Shown here: piece after piece, positions 46,143 through 56,164 of the stretch
Layout: every line of letters starts with the position of its first letter
Position numbering within the stretch: position 1 is the stretch's first letter
Source of the DNA: Lysinibacillus timonensis
GTDB taxonomy: Bacteria; Bacillota; Bacilli; Bacillales_A; Planococcaceae
NCBI RefSeq assembly: GCF_900291985.1
Contig: NZ_LT985980.1
Coordinates: 1,248,001 to 1,312,000 of the forward strand
Direction: 5' to 3'
Length of the DNA stretch: 64,000 nucleotides
Notes under the pieces: model-generated
The model's input: only the letters and a program-made list of their open reading frames with translations
Told to the model about the DNA's origin: nothing
The model's database searches: none
Translations under genes and position numbers: made by a program

Positions 46143-49100
46143 TTATTTAGAAATAGCTAACTCTTTATCGCCAGTTGTTTCGACAAATGCTTGCATTGTT
46201 GCATGCTCCTCTGTCAGCCCATCAACTTTATGACGGTTTATTTTTTCAATCATCGCTTTATAATCAGTTGGCACTACTTTAATGAATTTCGGTACAATTT
46301 GATCCCATTTTGCTAATATATCAAGGGCAATAGTACTGTCTGTATGTTCTAAATGTTGGATAATCATTTTTCGAAGGAAGTTCATTTCTTCATTATCTTC
46401 AAGTCTTTCAAGTTGACTCATTTCCATATTACATTTTTCCTTAAAATCTACTTCGTCTGTTGGTAAGACATATGCTATTCCTCCACTCATACCCGCAGCG
46501 AAATTTTTCCCAACATCACCTAATATAACGACACGTCCTCCAGTCATATACTCACAACCATGGTCGCCAATCCCTTCAACAACAACATTTGCACCACTAT
46601 TACGAACAGCAAAACGTTCACCTGCACGTCCATTTATATAAGCTGTACCGCTTGTTGCACCATATAGACATACATTACCTGCGATAACGTTAGTTTCTTG
46701 TTCACCTTTAATAGGAGCAATTGCAACTAGCTTACCGCCAGACAACCCTTTTCCGAAGTAGTCGTTAACATCACCGACGCATGAAAGTGTCATACCTTGC
46801 GGAGTGAAAGCACCAAAGCTTTGACCTGCATGGCCGTTGAACTTCAACGTTATCGTATCTTCTTGTAAGCCTTCCTCTCCGTACTTACTTGATATCTCAC
46901 TTCCTATAATTGTTCCCACAACTCGATCTGTATTTTTTATGTCGTACTCTAACTCAATTTTCTCTTTATTCTTAATGCTCTGCTCTACTTTTGGAAGCAA
47001 TTCACGTATGTCAAACGTTTCTTCAATTCTTAGATTTTGGTCTTTTTGTTTTGTGCGAGACCCTTGAACTTGATGTAGGAGACGAGAAAGATCTAATTGA
47101 CCAGCTTTCCAATGTGACTTCGCACGATCACTTACTTTTAATACATCTGTGCGCCCTACCATTTCTTCAATTGTACGGAATCCAAGTTTCGCCATATACT
47201 CTCGCATTTCTTCCGCAACAAAACGCATATAGTTTACAACATGTTCAGGTTTACCCATAAACTTCTCACGCAGTTCAGGGTTTTGTGTTGCTACTCCTAC
47301 TGGACATGTATCTAAATGACAAGCTCGCATCATAATACAACCTAATACGATTAATGGAGCTGTTGCAAAACCATACTCTTCAGCACCTAATAATGCTGCT
47401 AAGACAACATCTTTCCCTGTCATTAATTTACCGTCAGTTTCCAACGTAACACGGTCTCTCAATCCATTTAACATTAATGTCTGATGCGCTTCAGCTAAAC
47501 CAAGTTCCCATGGTAGCCCTGTATGTTTAATCGAAGTTTTTGGTGATGCGCCAGTCCCTCCGTCGTAGCCTGAAATCACAATTACATCTGCCCCACCTTT
47601 TGCAACTCCAGCAGCGATTGTACCTACTCCCGCTTTAGCTACCAACTTAACCGAAATTCGAGCATAACGATTTGCGTTTTTTAAATCGTAAATTAACTCA
47701 GCTAAGTCTTCAATCGAATAAATGTCATGATGTGGCGGTGGCGATATTAACCCAACACCAGGTGTCGATCCACGTACTTCTGCTACCCAAGGATATACTT
47801 TGTTTCCTGGCAATTGACCACCTTCACCAGGTTTTGCTCCTTGAGCTACTTTTATTTGTAGCTCCTGAGCATTGACTAAATAATGAGATTTAACGCCGAA
47901 TCTTCCAGATGCAATTTGTTTAATTGCACTGTTGCGATTATCCCCATTCTCGTCTACTTCATATCTAGTAGCGTTTTCTCCACCTTCACCTGAGTTAGAG
48001 CGACCTCCTAAACGATTCATTGCAATTGCCAAAGTTTCATGAGCTTCTTTCGAAATAGAACCAAATGACATGGCTCCAGTTTTAAAACGTTTAACAATCG
48101 ATTCTACAGATTCAACTTCATCTAATGGGATTGGTTTTAGCTCTTTTTTGAATTCAAATAGATTTCTTAAGAAACCAATTCTTTCTTCGTTTGCCATCTC
48201 TGCATACATTCTATATAACCCAATATCATTTTTACGTGTTGCCCATTGTAGTGTGTGAATTGTTTTTGGATTGAACGCATGATGTTCGCCATTCGCTCGC
48301 CACTGAAAGTCACTTCCTGAATCTAGCTCGTCTGTCATATCGAAAGCGAATGCATGGCGACGTTTTGCTTCTTCACCGATTGTTTCAATATCAATACCAT
48401 CAATTTGAGATGCAGTACCTGTGAAATATCGATCAATCACCTCTTTACCGATACCTACAGCTTCAAATATTTGTGCACCACGATAGGATTGAACGGTTGA
48501 GATCCCCATTTTTGACATTACCTTTACTACACCTTCAGAAATACCTTTACGGTAATTTTCCACCGCTTTTTGGTAATCCAATTTCAGATGGTCATTGTCT
48601 ATCAATTCAGCAATGGTTGCGTAAGCTAAATATGGGTTAATAGCATCCACACCAAATCCTATTAAACTTGCAAAGTGATGAACTTCACGTACCTCGCCAC
48701 TATGCGCTAGTATACTGACAAGTGTCCGTTTCCCGGTACGTACAAGATATTGATGTAGGGCACTTGATGCAAGCAATATTGGAACTGTTGGTGTTTTTAA
48801 ATCTTCTAGCTCATCTGATAAAACAATTAATGTACTACCTTGCTTAATAGCAACTTCCGCTTCTTCAAATATTCTATCTAACTCTTGTTCTAATGATTTC
48901 GAAAATTGAAGTGAAATCGTTGTGCTTTGGAAATGTTCATTGTTTAATTGAATGATTTCTTCAAATTCGCTATTTGTTAAAATAGGTGTTTCTAAAAATA
49001 TGCGTCTAGCATTTTCAGGTGTTGGGTGAAGCAAATTCCCTTCAGCACCTAATAGTGTCATCGTTGAAGTTACAATATGTTCACGGATTGAATCAATCGG

Positions 49101-50660
49101 AGGGTTTGTAACTTGAGCAAATAGCTGTTTAAAATAGTTAAATAGGGATTGTGGGCGATCTGATAAAACGGCTAAAGGAGTGTCATTTCCCATTGACCCA
49201 ATAGGATCTTTTCCACTAGAAGCAATCGGATTTATATATTTTTGAACATCTTCAAAAGTGTAACCGAATACTTTTTGACGAAGTGTCAGCTGATCAATTA
49301 CTTTCTCTTCTTCTTTTGTTACTTGGATAGATACTTTATTTTCTTCTAACCAATCTGCATAAGGGAGTACATTAGCCATTTGGCTTTTCAGTTCATCATC
49401 AGAGATAATTTTCCCTTGTTCTAAATCTACTAAAAGCATGCGTCCTGGACTTAATCGTTCCTTATATAAAACGTTTTCTTCTTCAATGTCCACTACTCCA
49501 ACTTCCGATGAAAAGACAATCATATCGTCTTTTGTTACATAATAACGTGCAGGACGTAAGCCATTACGATCTAAGATAGAACCAATTTGTTTTCCATCTG
49601 TAAAACAAACGGCTGTCGGTCCATCCCAAGGCTCCATTAAATTCGCATGATATTCATAGAATGCTTTTTTCTCCTTAGAAATGTACGGGTTTTCAGTCCA
49701 TGGCTCTGGAATAAGCATCATCGCAGTATGGGCTGGAGTACGGCCTGCTAATACAAAAAATTCAAACGCATTATCCAGCATTGACGAGTCAGAACCCGAA
49801 TGGTCAATGATTGGTAACACTTTTTGTAAGTCTTCTCCAAACGCCTCTGATACGAAACGCTGTTCTCTAGCAGTCATCCAGTTAATGTTTCCACGTAATG
49901 TATTAATTTCACCATTATGAACGATATAACGATTCGGATGAGCCCGTTCCCAACTAGGAAAAGTATTTGTTGAATATCTTGAATGGACAATGGCAAAGGC
50001 AGAGACAAAGCTCTCATCCTGTAAATCGATATAAAACTCACTAACTTCTTCAGGTGTTAATAACCCTTTGAACACAATCGTTTGACTGGACATACTAGGG
50101 CAGTAAAATTGTTTATTGTTCTCTTTTGTCCAAAGCTCTGCTTGCTTACGAATTAAATACAATTTACGTTCAAATGCTAATGAATCATTTACGTGCTGCG
50201 CTTTAATAAATACTTGACGAACTACTGGTGCAGTTGCTTTTGCCGTTTCACTTAGAATGTGCTTATTCGTCGGAACAGTTCTCCAACCTATTAAACCTTG
50301 CCCCTCTTGTTCGATTAACTGATTTATTTTATTTTCAATTAATTGTCTTTCTTCTTCATTATCATTAAAGAATAATTGTCCAACACCGTATTCACCTTTG
50401 TTTGGTAATTGAAGTTCCGTACAATTCAATCTAAAAAATGCATCTGGAATTTGAACCATAAGTCCTGCTCCATCACCTGTACGACCGTCGCTGCCACGAC
50501 CGGCACGGTGATCTAATCGACATAACATTTCTAAACCATTTTTCACAATTTTATGTGAAGGCAACCCTTTAATGTTTGCGTAAAATCCAATCCCACAAGC
50601 ATCATGCTCAAAACTAGGAGAGTAAAGGCCTTGCGCGTTCGGTAGTTGATGAAAAGTCAT
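46143..50660 (-). CDS. gltB: Glutamate synthase large subunit
   Basis: 1505 residues, the usual length. The class II glutaminase domain is at the N terminus, with nucleophile Cys22 (HDACGIGFY), which needs removal of the leader. The central and FMN domains (about 450-1200) include SGEGGENATRY and GYDGGTGASP. The 3Fe-4S ligands are in CIMMRACHLDTCPVG, and the C-terminal beta-helix holds repeated GXXGXXXG. It is called GltA in B. subtilis. It is transcribed from a divergent promoter shared with gltC. Confidence 0.96.
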   Translation of the reverse strand: MTFHQLPNAQGLYSPSFEHDACGIGFYANIKGLPSHKIVKNGLEMLCRLDHRAGRGSDGRTGDGAGLMVQIPDAFFRLNCTELQLPNKGEYGVGQLFFNDNEEERQLIENKINQLIEQEGQGLIGWRTVPTNKHILSETAKATAPVVRQVFIKAQHVNDSLAFERKLYLIRKQAELWTKENNKQFYCPSMSSQTIVFKGLLTPEEVSEFYIDLQDESFVSAFAIVHSRYSTNTFPSWERAHPNRYIVHNGEINTLRGNINWMTAREQRFVSEAFGEDLQKVLPIIDHSGSDSSMLDNAFEFFVLAGRTPAHTAMMLIPEPWTENPYISKEKKAFYEYHANLMEPWDGPTAVCFTDGKQIGSILDRNGLRPARYYVTKDDMIVFSSEVGVVDIEEENVLYKERLSPGRMLLVDLEQGKIISDDELKSQMANVLPYADWLEENKVSIQVTKEEEKVIDQLTLRQKVFGYTFEDVQKYINPIASSGKDPIGSMGNDTPLAVLSDRPQSLFNYFKQLFAQVTNPPIDSIREHIVTSTMTLLGAEGNLLHPTPENARRIFLETPILTNSEFEEIIQLNNEHFQSTTISLQFSKSLEQELDRIFEEAEVAIKQGSTLIVLSDELEDLKTPTVPILLASSALHQYLVRTGKRTLVSILAHSGEVREVHHFASLIGFGVDAINPYLAYATIAELIDNDHLKLDYQKAVENYRKGISEGVVKVMSKMGISTVQSYRGAQIFEAVGIGKEVIDRYFTGTASQIDGIDIETIGEEAKRRHAFAFDMTDELDSGSDFQWRANGEHHAFNPKTIHTLQWATRKNDIGLYRMYAEMANEERIGFLRNLFEFKKELKPIPLDEVESVESIVKRFKTGAMSFGSISKEAHETLAIAMNRLGGRSNSGEGGENATRYEVDENGDNRNSAIKQIASGRFGVKSHYLVNAQELQIKVAQGAKPGEGGQLPGNKVYPWVAEVRGSTPGVGLISPPPHHDIYSIEDLAELIYDLKNANRYARISVKLVAKAGVGTIAAGVAKGGADVIVISGYDGGTGASPKTSIKHTGLPWELGLAEAHQTLMLNGLRDRVTLETDGKLMTGKDVVLAALLGAEEYGFATAPLIVLGCIMMRACHLDTCPVGVATQNPELREKFMGKPEHVVNYMRFVAEEMREYMAKLGFRTIEEMVGRTDVLKVSDRAKSHWKAGQLDLSRLLHQVQGSRTKQKDQNLRIEETFDIRELLPKVEQSIKNKEKIELEYDIKNTDRVVGTIIGSEISSKYGEEGLQEDTITLKFNGHAGQSFGAFTPQGMTLSCVGDVNDYFGKGLSGGKLVAIAPIKGEQETNVIAGNVCLYGATSGTAYINGRAGERFAVRNSGANVVVEGIGDHGCEYMTGGRVVILGDVGKNFAAGMSGGIAYVLPTDEVDFKEKCNMEMSQLERLEDNEEMNFLRKMIIQHLEHTDSTIALDILAKWDQIVPKFIKVVPTDYKAMIEKINRHKVDGLTEEHATMQAFVETTGDKELAISK

Positions 50661-50696
50661 ATAAATCCCCCAAATCTTCAGAATTATCTTATTTAC

Positions 50697-50726
50697 ATTG
50701 TAATTTTTTTAAATTAATATTAACAA
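50697..50726 (-). promoter_or_regulatory. Likely glutamate synthase promoter
   Basis: On the minus strand, -35 TTGTTA (50721-50726) and -10 TACAAT (50697-50702), 18 bp apart, 37 bp before the large-subunit start. The -35 overlaps the palindrome at 50722-50735. Confidence 0.55.
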
Positions 50727-50735
50727 TATATTGTT
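50722..50735. promoter_or_regulatory. Palindrome in the glt/gltC control region
   Basis: AACAATATATTGTT, a perfect 14-bp palindrome between the divergent genes, touching the glt -35. It is a candidate site for GltC or another regulator; it does not by itself prove a LysR box. Confidence 0.4.
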
Positions 50736-50778
50736 TGTATGTTATTAATCTGTTTATTAGATGGATGGGGTGAAAAGA

Positions 50779-51681
50779 TTGGAATTACGGCAGTTAAGAT
50801 ACTTTGTTGAGGTTGCTGAACGCGAACATATTTCCGAAGCAGCAGAACATCTCCATGTAGCTCAATCGGCAGTGAGTCGACAAATAGCAAACCTTGAGTC
50901 AGAGCTCGGTACACCACTTTTTGAACGTATTGGTCGGAATGTAAAGCTGACACCAATCGGTAAAATTTTTTTAGATCATACTGTTACCGCATTGAAGGCA
51001 ATTGATTACGCAGTCAAACAAGTGGAAGAATATCTAGACCCTGCAAAAGGAACCATTAAGATTGGATTCCCTACTAGCTTAGCAAGTTATGTATTACCAA
51101 CAGTTATCTCAGCCTTTAAAAGAGAATATCCTGATGTTTCATTCCATTTGCGTCAAGGGTCTTATCGTTACTTAATAGATGCAGTAAAAAATCGAGAGTT
51201 AAATCTTGCCTTTTTGGGTCCTGTACCACCAAAAGATGAAGTGCTAAATACAATGATTCTGTTTAGCGAAAATATCCATGCACTATTACCTGCAAATCAT
51301 CCTCTAGCTAAAAATGATAAATTAAATTTAGTTGATTTGAAAAAGGAGAAGTTTGTCTTATTCCCAGAAGGATATATTTTAAATAAAGTAGCTGTCGATG
51401 CATGCAAAGCTGCTGGTTTTGTTCCTAACGTTACGTCAGAAGGTGAGGATATGGATGCCTTAAAAGGACTTGTAGCTGCAGGAATTGGAATAACGTTACT
51501 GCCGGATAGTTCACTAAACGATTCGACACCTCGTTTTACTATTCGAGTACCAATCGAAAGTCCAAATATATCTCGTACTGTAGGAATTATCTATCCTACT
51601 AATCGTGATATGGCGCCTTCAGAACAAGTTTTTTTAAATTTCATTAGCTCATTCTTCTCCCGCTTAACTCAATTCCTATAA
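50779..51681 (+). CDS. gltC: LysR-type regulator GltC
   Basis: 300 residues from TTG 50779, behind GGGGTGA; the frame opens at ATG 50761, within the ribosome binding region. The winged HTH (about 1-60) reads LRQLRYFVEVAEREHISEAAEHL, and the effector domain shows IGFPTSLASYVLPTVISAFKREYP and FVLFPEGYILNKVA, both close to B. subtilis GltC. GltC activates glutamate synthase genes and represses itself, responding to 2-oxoglutarate/glutamate and to glutamate dehydrogenase. It is divergent from its target genes. Confidence 0.93.
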   Translation: MELRQLRYFVEVAEREHISEAAEHLHVAQSAVSRQIANLESELGTPLFERIGRNVKLTPIGKIFLDHTVTALKAIDYAVKQVEEYLDPAKGTIKIGFPTSLASYVLPTVISAFKREYPDVSFHLRQGSYRYLIDAVKNRELNLAFLGPVPPKDEVLNTMILFSENIHALLPANHPLAKNDKLNLVDLKKEKFVLFPEGYILNKVAVDACKAAGFVPNVTSEGEDMDALKGLVAAGIGITLLPDSSLNDSTPRFTIRVPIESPNISRTVGIIYPTNRDMAPSEQVFLNFISSFFSRLTQFL

Positions 51682-51684
51682 ATA

Positions 51685-51724
51685 AAAAAGAACTCATGGT
51701 AATCACATACCGTGAGTTCTTTTT
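51685..51724. terminator. Bidirectional terminator
   Basis: Stem AAAAAGAACTCA/TGAGTTCTTTTT with inner GGT/ACC, between gltC and the convergent metQ. Confidence 0.86.
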
Positions 51725-51740
51725 GCCTAGTAGTAATATA

Positions 51741-52628
51741 TTATTCAGAAACAGGAACTACTGCGCCGCCCCATTCTTCAAGAATGAAATTTTGAATTTC
51801 TTCAGAACGCAATACTTCAACTAATTTTTGAATTGCTGGATTATCTTGATCTTCTGAACGAACTGCAATTACGTTTACATATGGAGATTCAGAACCTTCA
51901 ATTGCAATTGAATCTTCAACTGGGTTAATTCCAGCATCGATTGCGAAGTTAGAGTTAATAACTACTGCATCTCCTTCGCCTTCTTCATAGTAAGTAACTA
52001 ACATTTCTGGAGCAGAGCTATCATCGATTACTAAATTTTTAGGATTTTCAACGATATCGTCTTTTGTAGCTGCTGTTTTATCAATTCCATCAGCTAATTT
52101 AATTAGACCTTGTGCTTCTAAAAGTGTCAGAATACGACCTTGGTCAGTTACAGAGTTTGAGATAATAATTGTTGCACCATCTGGAAGCTCATCTAATGAT
52201 GCATATTTTTGAGAATAAATACCGATTGGTTCGATATGGATACCACCTGCATTCACAAAATCATAACCTTTTTCAGCTATTTCATTTTCTAAATAAGGAA
52301 TGTGTTGGAAGTAGTTTGCATCTAAGTCACCAGAATCTAAGTCTTGGTTTGGCATAACATAGTCTTGATAAGGCTCAACTACTAACTCAATACCTTCTTC
52401 AGCTAAGATTGGTTGAGCTTTTTCTAAAATGATATCGTGTAACCCGTTAGAAGCACCTACAGTTAAAGTTACAGGTTCAGTTGATTCTGCTGGTTCTGTA
52501 GTTTCAGTTGGTTGTGTTTCACCAGCTGGTTCGTTTGCAGTTGGTTCTGCAGCTTCTTGATTGCTACCACATGCAGCTAAAACTAACATTACTGCTGATA
52601 ATAATAAAAATGATAGAATTTTCTTCAT
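51741..52628 (-). CDS. metQ: Methionine-binding lipoprotein MetQ
   Basis: 295 residues. Lipobox LVLAACGSN is followed by a low-complexity Glu/Thr/Pro linker (about 25-52, repeats of TEPAEST type), then the NlpA/MetQ domain with VGASNGLHDIILEKAQPIL and GDLDANYFQHIPYLENEIA. It binds methionine outside the membrane and delivers it to MetNI. AAGGAG precedes the ATG. Last gene of metNIQ, with a bidirectional terminator after it. Confidence 0.94.
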   Translation of the reverse strand: MKKILSFLLLSAVMLVLAACGSNQEAAEPTANEPAGETQPTETTEPAESTEPVTLTVGASNGLHDIILEKAQPILAEEGIELVVEPYQDYVMPNQDLDSGDLDANYFQHIPYLENEIAEKGYDFVNAGGIHIEPIGIYSQKYASLDELPDGATIIISNSVTDQGRILTLLEAQGLIKLADGIDKTAATKDDIVENPKNLVIDDSSAPEMLVTYYEEGEGDAVVINSNFAIDAGINPVEDSIAIEGSESPYVNVIAVRSEDQDNPAIQKLVEVLRSEEIQNFILEEWGGAVVPVSE

Positions 52629-52696
52629 TATATTTTCTCCTTTTTGATATTATTTTTATATGTGAATGGTCTTTTAACCATTTCCACCAAAAGTTG

Positions 52697-53365
52697 TTAA
52701 CGCTTGTCTGTTCTTGCTGTAAAGAAGTCTCCAATAAATTGAATGACGAAAACAATGATTAAAATAATAATAGTGGCCATTTGCGTTACATCGTCTCTGC
52801 TGCGTTGGAATCCGTCGATGAATGCTAAGTTACCCAAGCCACCCGCTCCAATTACCCCTGCCATCGCTGTATACCCAACAAGGGCTACTGCTGTAACAGT
52901 AATACCCGATAATAATGCCGGCAGTGATTCTGGGATTAACACCTTCCAAATAATTGTAGATGTTTTTGCCCCCATTGAACGTGCTGCTTCAATAACACCC
53001 TTATCAATTTCTCTAAGAGCGATCAAAACCATGCGCGCATAAAATGGTGCTGCCCCAATAATGAGTGCAGGTAATGCTGCATTTGTACCACGCATAGTAC
53101 CCATTAAGAACTTCGTAAATGGAATTAACAAAATAATCAATACGATAAACGGAATCGATCTGAAAATATTGACCAATGAGCCCGTAATAAAGTTCACTAA
53201 CTTATTTGCCCAAAGCTGATGTGGGCTTGTTAAAAATAGCAAAATACCAATAAGTAACCCTAATATAAATGTTACGACCGTTGAGATACCTGTCATATAG
53301 ATTGTTTCATATGTTGCTTGCCACATATCTTCCCAGTCTACATTTGGAAATAATTGATTAATCAT
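52697..53365 (-). CDS. metI: Methionine ABC transporter permease MetI
   Basis: 222 residues from ATG 53365, seven bases after GGAGGTG; the frame opens two codons earlier at TTG. Five membrane helices. The permease signature [26 protein letters not shown] is the EAA loop contacting MetN. It overlaps the end of metN. Confidence 0.94.
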   Translation of the reverse strand: MINQLFPNVDWEDMWQATYETIYMTGISTVVTFILGLLIGILLFLTSPHQLWANKLVNFITGSLVNIFRSIPFIVLIILLIPFTKFLMGTMRGTNAALPALIIGAAPFYARMVLIALREIDKGVIEAARSMGAKTSTIIWKVLIPESLPALLSGITVTAVALVGYTAMAGVIGAGGLGNLAFIDGFQRSRDDVTQMATIIILIIVFVIQFIGDFFTARTDKR

Positions 53366-54383
53366 TTTCAATCACCTCCGTTTGTATTTCAAGTGTATCT
53401 AAATGATTCAATGCTTTTGCAACACTTGATGATTCACCATCAATTTGAACAATTAATGTGCCGTGTGGGCCACTTGCTGTCTGTGATATATTCCCGTGTA
53501 CGATATTTACATTTACGTTATATTCTTTAATTAAATGTGCAATAATCGGTTGCTCTGTTTTTGTCCCAACAAATGAAAGTTTTACAATTTTACCCGTAGG
53601 ATAGTTCTTTAACATTTGCTCTATCGAATCTTTAGATTCCTTCGATCCTGATACTTGCAGTACAAAATTTTTCGTAATAGCAGCTTGTGGATTTTGGAAT
53701 ACTTGAAGAACGTCACCTTTCTCAACGACTTGTCCCGCTTCCATCACTGCAACACGATTACAAATCTTCCGAATAACATGCATTTCGTGAGTTATTAATA
53801 CAATTGTTAAACCAAGGCGTTTATTTATATCAAGCAATAAATCTAGTATTTGATCAGTCGTTTCTGGATCTAAAGCACTTGTTGCTTCATCACATAACAA
53901 TACTTCCGGATTGTTTGCTAGAGCTCTAGCGATACCTACGCGTTGCTTCTGTCCACCAGAGAGTTGTGATGGATAAGACTTTTCACGCCCTTTTAATCCT
54001 ACTAATTCAATAAGTTCCTTTACTCTTTGTTTACGTTCTTCTTTAGGAACTTTTGCAATTTCTAATGGAAATGCAATATTCTCTTCTACTGTTCTTGACC
54101 AAAGAAGATTGAAGTGTTGGAAGATCATACTAATCTTTTGACGAGCTGATCGAAGTTGATTACCGGAAATTGATGAAACCTCTTGGCCATTTACGAGTAC
54201 TGAGCCACTTGTTGGCTTTTCTAAGCCATTTAACAAACGAATTAATGTACTTTTTCCAGCACCGCTGTACCCAATAACACCAAAAATTTCACCTTTGTCA
54301 ATTGACAGGTTAACATCTTTAACGGCTGTTATTTCACCGTTTTTCGTTTTATATAGTTTTGATATATTTTTTAATTCAATCAT
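53358..54383 (-). CDS. metN: Methionine ABC transporter ATPase MetN
   Basis: 341 residues from ATG 54383, eight bases after AAAGGAG; the longer frame opens at 54410. Walker [10 protein letters not shown], signature [15 protein letters not shown], Walker [12 protein letters not shown], and a C-terminal NIL domain (about 260-341) that binds methionine and inhibits transport. First gene of the operon, under a SAM riboswitch. Confidence 0.95.
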   Translation of the reverse strand: MIELKNISKLYKTKNGEITAVKDVNLSIDKGEIFGVIGYSGAGKSTLIRLLNGLEKPTSGSVLVNGQEVSSISGNQLRSARQKISMIFQHFNLLWSRTVEENIAFPLEIAKVPKEERKQRVKELIELVGLKGREKSYPSQLSGGQKQRVGIARALANNPEVLLCDEATSALDPETTDQILDLLLDINKRLGLTIVLITHEMHVIRKICNRVAVMEAGQVVEKGDVLQVFQNPQAAITKNFVLQVSGSKESKDSIEQMLKNYPTGKIVKLSFVGTKTEQPIIAHLIKEYNVNVNIVHGNISQTASGPHGTLIVQIDGESSSVAKALNHLDTLEIQTEVIEND

Positions 54384-54537
54384 TTTAGGAACTCCTTTGC
54401 CCAAATACACTTACGTATTGTGGTCGCTATATAAATTCTGTAACCATAAAATGAAACTATAATAATTCTTATCTGTTTACTAGATTTTAGAAAAAAAGCA
54501 ATAATATGTCAATTTTATTTTCAATTATGTGCAATAT

Positions 54538-54568
54538 AAAAAACCTTCTACTAGGATAAGTAGAAGGT
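54538..54568 (-). terminator. Riboswitch expression-platform terminator
   Basis: 11-bp stem AACCTTCTACT/AGTAGAAGGTT with a short loop and TTTTTA on the minus strand, between the SAM aptamer and metN. Confidence 0.85.
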
Positions 54569-54602
54569 TAAAAATTCATATTCGTTACAAATACGTTGCC
54601 TT

Positions 54603-54711
54603 CCTCTTATCTTCCAAAGTATCCACTTCGCGTGACTTGGCACCTTATCACTACTGTGATGGTTGCCGGGCTTCATAGGGCACTTCCCTCCACCGCTCTT
54701 TATAAGAGAGA
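54603..54711 (-). ncRNA. SAM-I riboswitch (S box)
   Basis: On the minus strand the aptamer shows the P1 helix CTCTTAT/ATAAGAG, then GCGGTGGAGGGAAGTGCCC, ATGAAGCCCGGCAACC and AAGGTGCCAA, the S-box core in the right order. High S-adenosylmethionine should favour the downstream terminator and turn metNIQ off. Confidence 0.93.
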
Positions 54712-54739
54712 TTATTAAGTTTAGTAAGTTACGAATGTT

Positions 54740-54768
54740 ACTTTATCATGGGATCTACATTTCGTCAA
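54740..54768 (-). promoter_or_regulatory. metNIQ promoter
   Basis: On the minus strand, TTGACG (54763-54768) and TAAAGT (54740-54745) with a 17-bp spacer, 30 bp upstream of the riboswitch aptamer. Confidence 0.65.
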
Positions 54769-54769
54769 C

Positions 54770-55081
54770 TCATTTTTTTAACTTTTCATAAATATGCTGA
54801 ACAGATTGAAATGCATATATTTTTTCATCTACTTGACCATTATGACTAATCAGTAAGCATGGCACACTTTCGATTTTGTAATCAAAAGCGAGTTCTTCTA
54901 TAAAGTTAATATTTGCTTTGCCAATAGGAACATCTGTGATGATATTTTCAACTACTTCTAACATTTTGGAAGCAACTGCACAAGTTCCGCACATCGGCGT
55001 ATATAAATAAAAAGCCGTTAAGTCATGCTCTTTTACGGTAGTCTCCCATTGTTCACGATTCCATTCTTCCATGTCACTCAT
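54770..55081 (-). CDS. yusE: Thioredoxin-like protein YusE
   Basis: 103 residues with a thioredoxin fold and active-site CGTC near residue 31 (YTPMCGTCAVASKML), then ESVPCLLIS with the cis-Pro. It is a cytoplasmic thiol-disulfide protein with unknown partners. It lies between yusF and the met operon, as in B. subtilis. A ribosome binding site at the start is only moderate (AGGATGAG). Confidence 0.85.
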   Translation of the reverse strand: MSDMEEWNREQWETTVKEHDLTAFYLYTPMCGTCAVASKMLEVVENIITDVPIGKANINFIEELAFDYKIESVPCLLISHNGQVDEKIYAFQSVQHIYEKLKK

Positions 55082-55129
55082 CCTATATCATAAATTTATT
55101 CTATTTCTCCATCATAACAAAAAATCGAA

Positions 55130-55172
55130 AAGGTGACGAAAATTCGCTATATACGAATTTTGCGCCACCTTC
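55130..55172 (-). terminator. Terminator of yusF
   Basis: Stem AAGGTGGCGCAAAATTCG with its near-complement, followed by TTTTCGATTTTTTG on the minus strand. Confidence 0.78.
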
Positions 55173-55224
55173 TTAAATCTATAACTAAATCTCGGTTATT
55201 TGTCCAAGGAAATTATCTCTTTCA

Positions 55225-55575
55225 TTATACTAAGTACTGTTTATGAACTGAAAATCTTGCCTCTCTTAAACGTTGAGCTAGTACTTTACTCGGTGCATTG
55301 GCGACCTCAATATATGTTCGTGGAATTAATAAATGTACGGCTTCAGAGTAAATTCTTTTTGTAAGACTTCTCAGCTTTTCCCCAGCTTTGTCCGCATCAA
55401 AGAATGTATATAATTTACATTCCTCAAAAGGCTCAATCAGTTCAATTAATGCATCTTCACTAATTGTTCCATTTGTGCAGACTATTTGTACTTCCTCCGC
55501 AAAAATTGGGGCCAACTTTAACATATCCGATCGACCTTCAACAATAATACACTTCTCAACAGTCATTTTGCTCAC
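55225..55575 (-). CDS. yusF: Toprim domain protein YusF
   Basis: 116 residues made of one Toprim domain: the catalytic Glu in CIIVEGRSDMLKL and the DxD in TFFDADKAGEKLR. Small stand-alone Toprim proteins may act in RNA processing or nucleic acid cleavage (as RNase M5 does), but no substrate can be named. GTGAGC precedes the ATG closely. Confidence 0.87.
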   Translation of the reverse strand: MSKMTVEKCIIVEGRSDMLKLAPIFAEEVQIVCTNGTISEDALIELIEPFEECKLYTFFDADKAGEKLRSLTKRIYSEAVHLLIPRTYIEVANAPSKVLAQRLREARFSVHKQYLV

Positions 55576-55660
55576 CTCACGAATTGTCAGTACAAATGAA
55601 AAGTAAAATGAATTGGTGATGAGTTTTGAAAGAGTAGTATTATATCTTATTTTATTTTGA

Positions 55661-55692
55661 AAAAAAACGCCAGGTCTTTTAACTGGCGTTTC
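55661..55692 (-). terminator. Terminator of gcvH
   Basis: Stem AAACGCCAG/CTGGCGTTT with a nine-base loop and a run of eight Ts on the minus strand. Confidence 0.9.
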
Positions 55693-55702
55693 TTACATTT
55701 TA

Positions 55703-56083
55703 TTACACAATCATTTCGTCATATTGTTCTGGAGTAAGTAATTTATTTACTTCTTCTAAATCTTTCGGTTCAACGATAACCATCCAAGCTTTTTCATATG
55801 GTGACTCATTCACTAATTCAGGGCTATCTTCTAGTTCTGAGTTAACCTCAATGACTTTACCTGAAATTGGAGCATAAAGTTCTGATACAGTTTTCACAGA
55901 TTCTACACTACCAAAGGGTTCGTTTAGTTGAATTTCATCGCCAACTTGCGGTAATTCAACAAAAACAATATCTCCTAGTTCAGATTGTGCAAAATGTGTA
56001 ATTCCGATACGCACTTTACCATCTTCCAGTTTAACCCACTCATGTTCTTCAGAGTATCGCAAATCTTTTGGTGTGCCGCTCAT
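55703..56083 (-). CDS. gcvH: Glycine cleavage system H protein
   Basis: 126 residues. The lipoyl Lys is in [19 protein letters not shown], the classic ESVK site; HEWV near the N terminus is conserved. It carries the aminomethyl group in glycine cleavage, and in Bacillus it also relays lipoyl groups to other enzymes. None of the other gcv genes is here, so the lipoyl relay role with LipA (at 32594-33508) may be why it stands alone. Confidence 0.96.
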   Translation of the reverse strand: MSGTPKDLRYSEEHEWVKLEDGKVRIGITHFAQSELGDIVFVELPQVGDEIQLNEPFGSVESVKTVSELYAPISGKVIEVNSELEDSPELVNESPYEKAWMVIVEPKDLEEVNKLLTPEQYDEMIV

Positions 56084-56164
56084 ATAACCCCTCCAACGAT
56101 ATGTAGTACTTTCAACTTCAGTTTGCCATATTTACCCTTTGAAAACAAGGTAATATAGCTATTA

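Noticed and set aside
50673-50687. CodY-like box before the glutamate synthase gene
   Set aside because: AATCTTCAGAATTAT (reverse strand) has about four mismatches to the CodY consensus, too weak in AT-rich DNA to report as a site.
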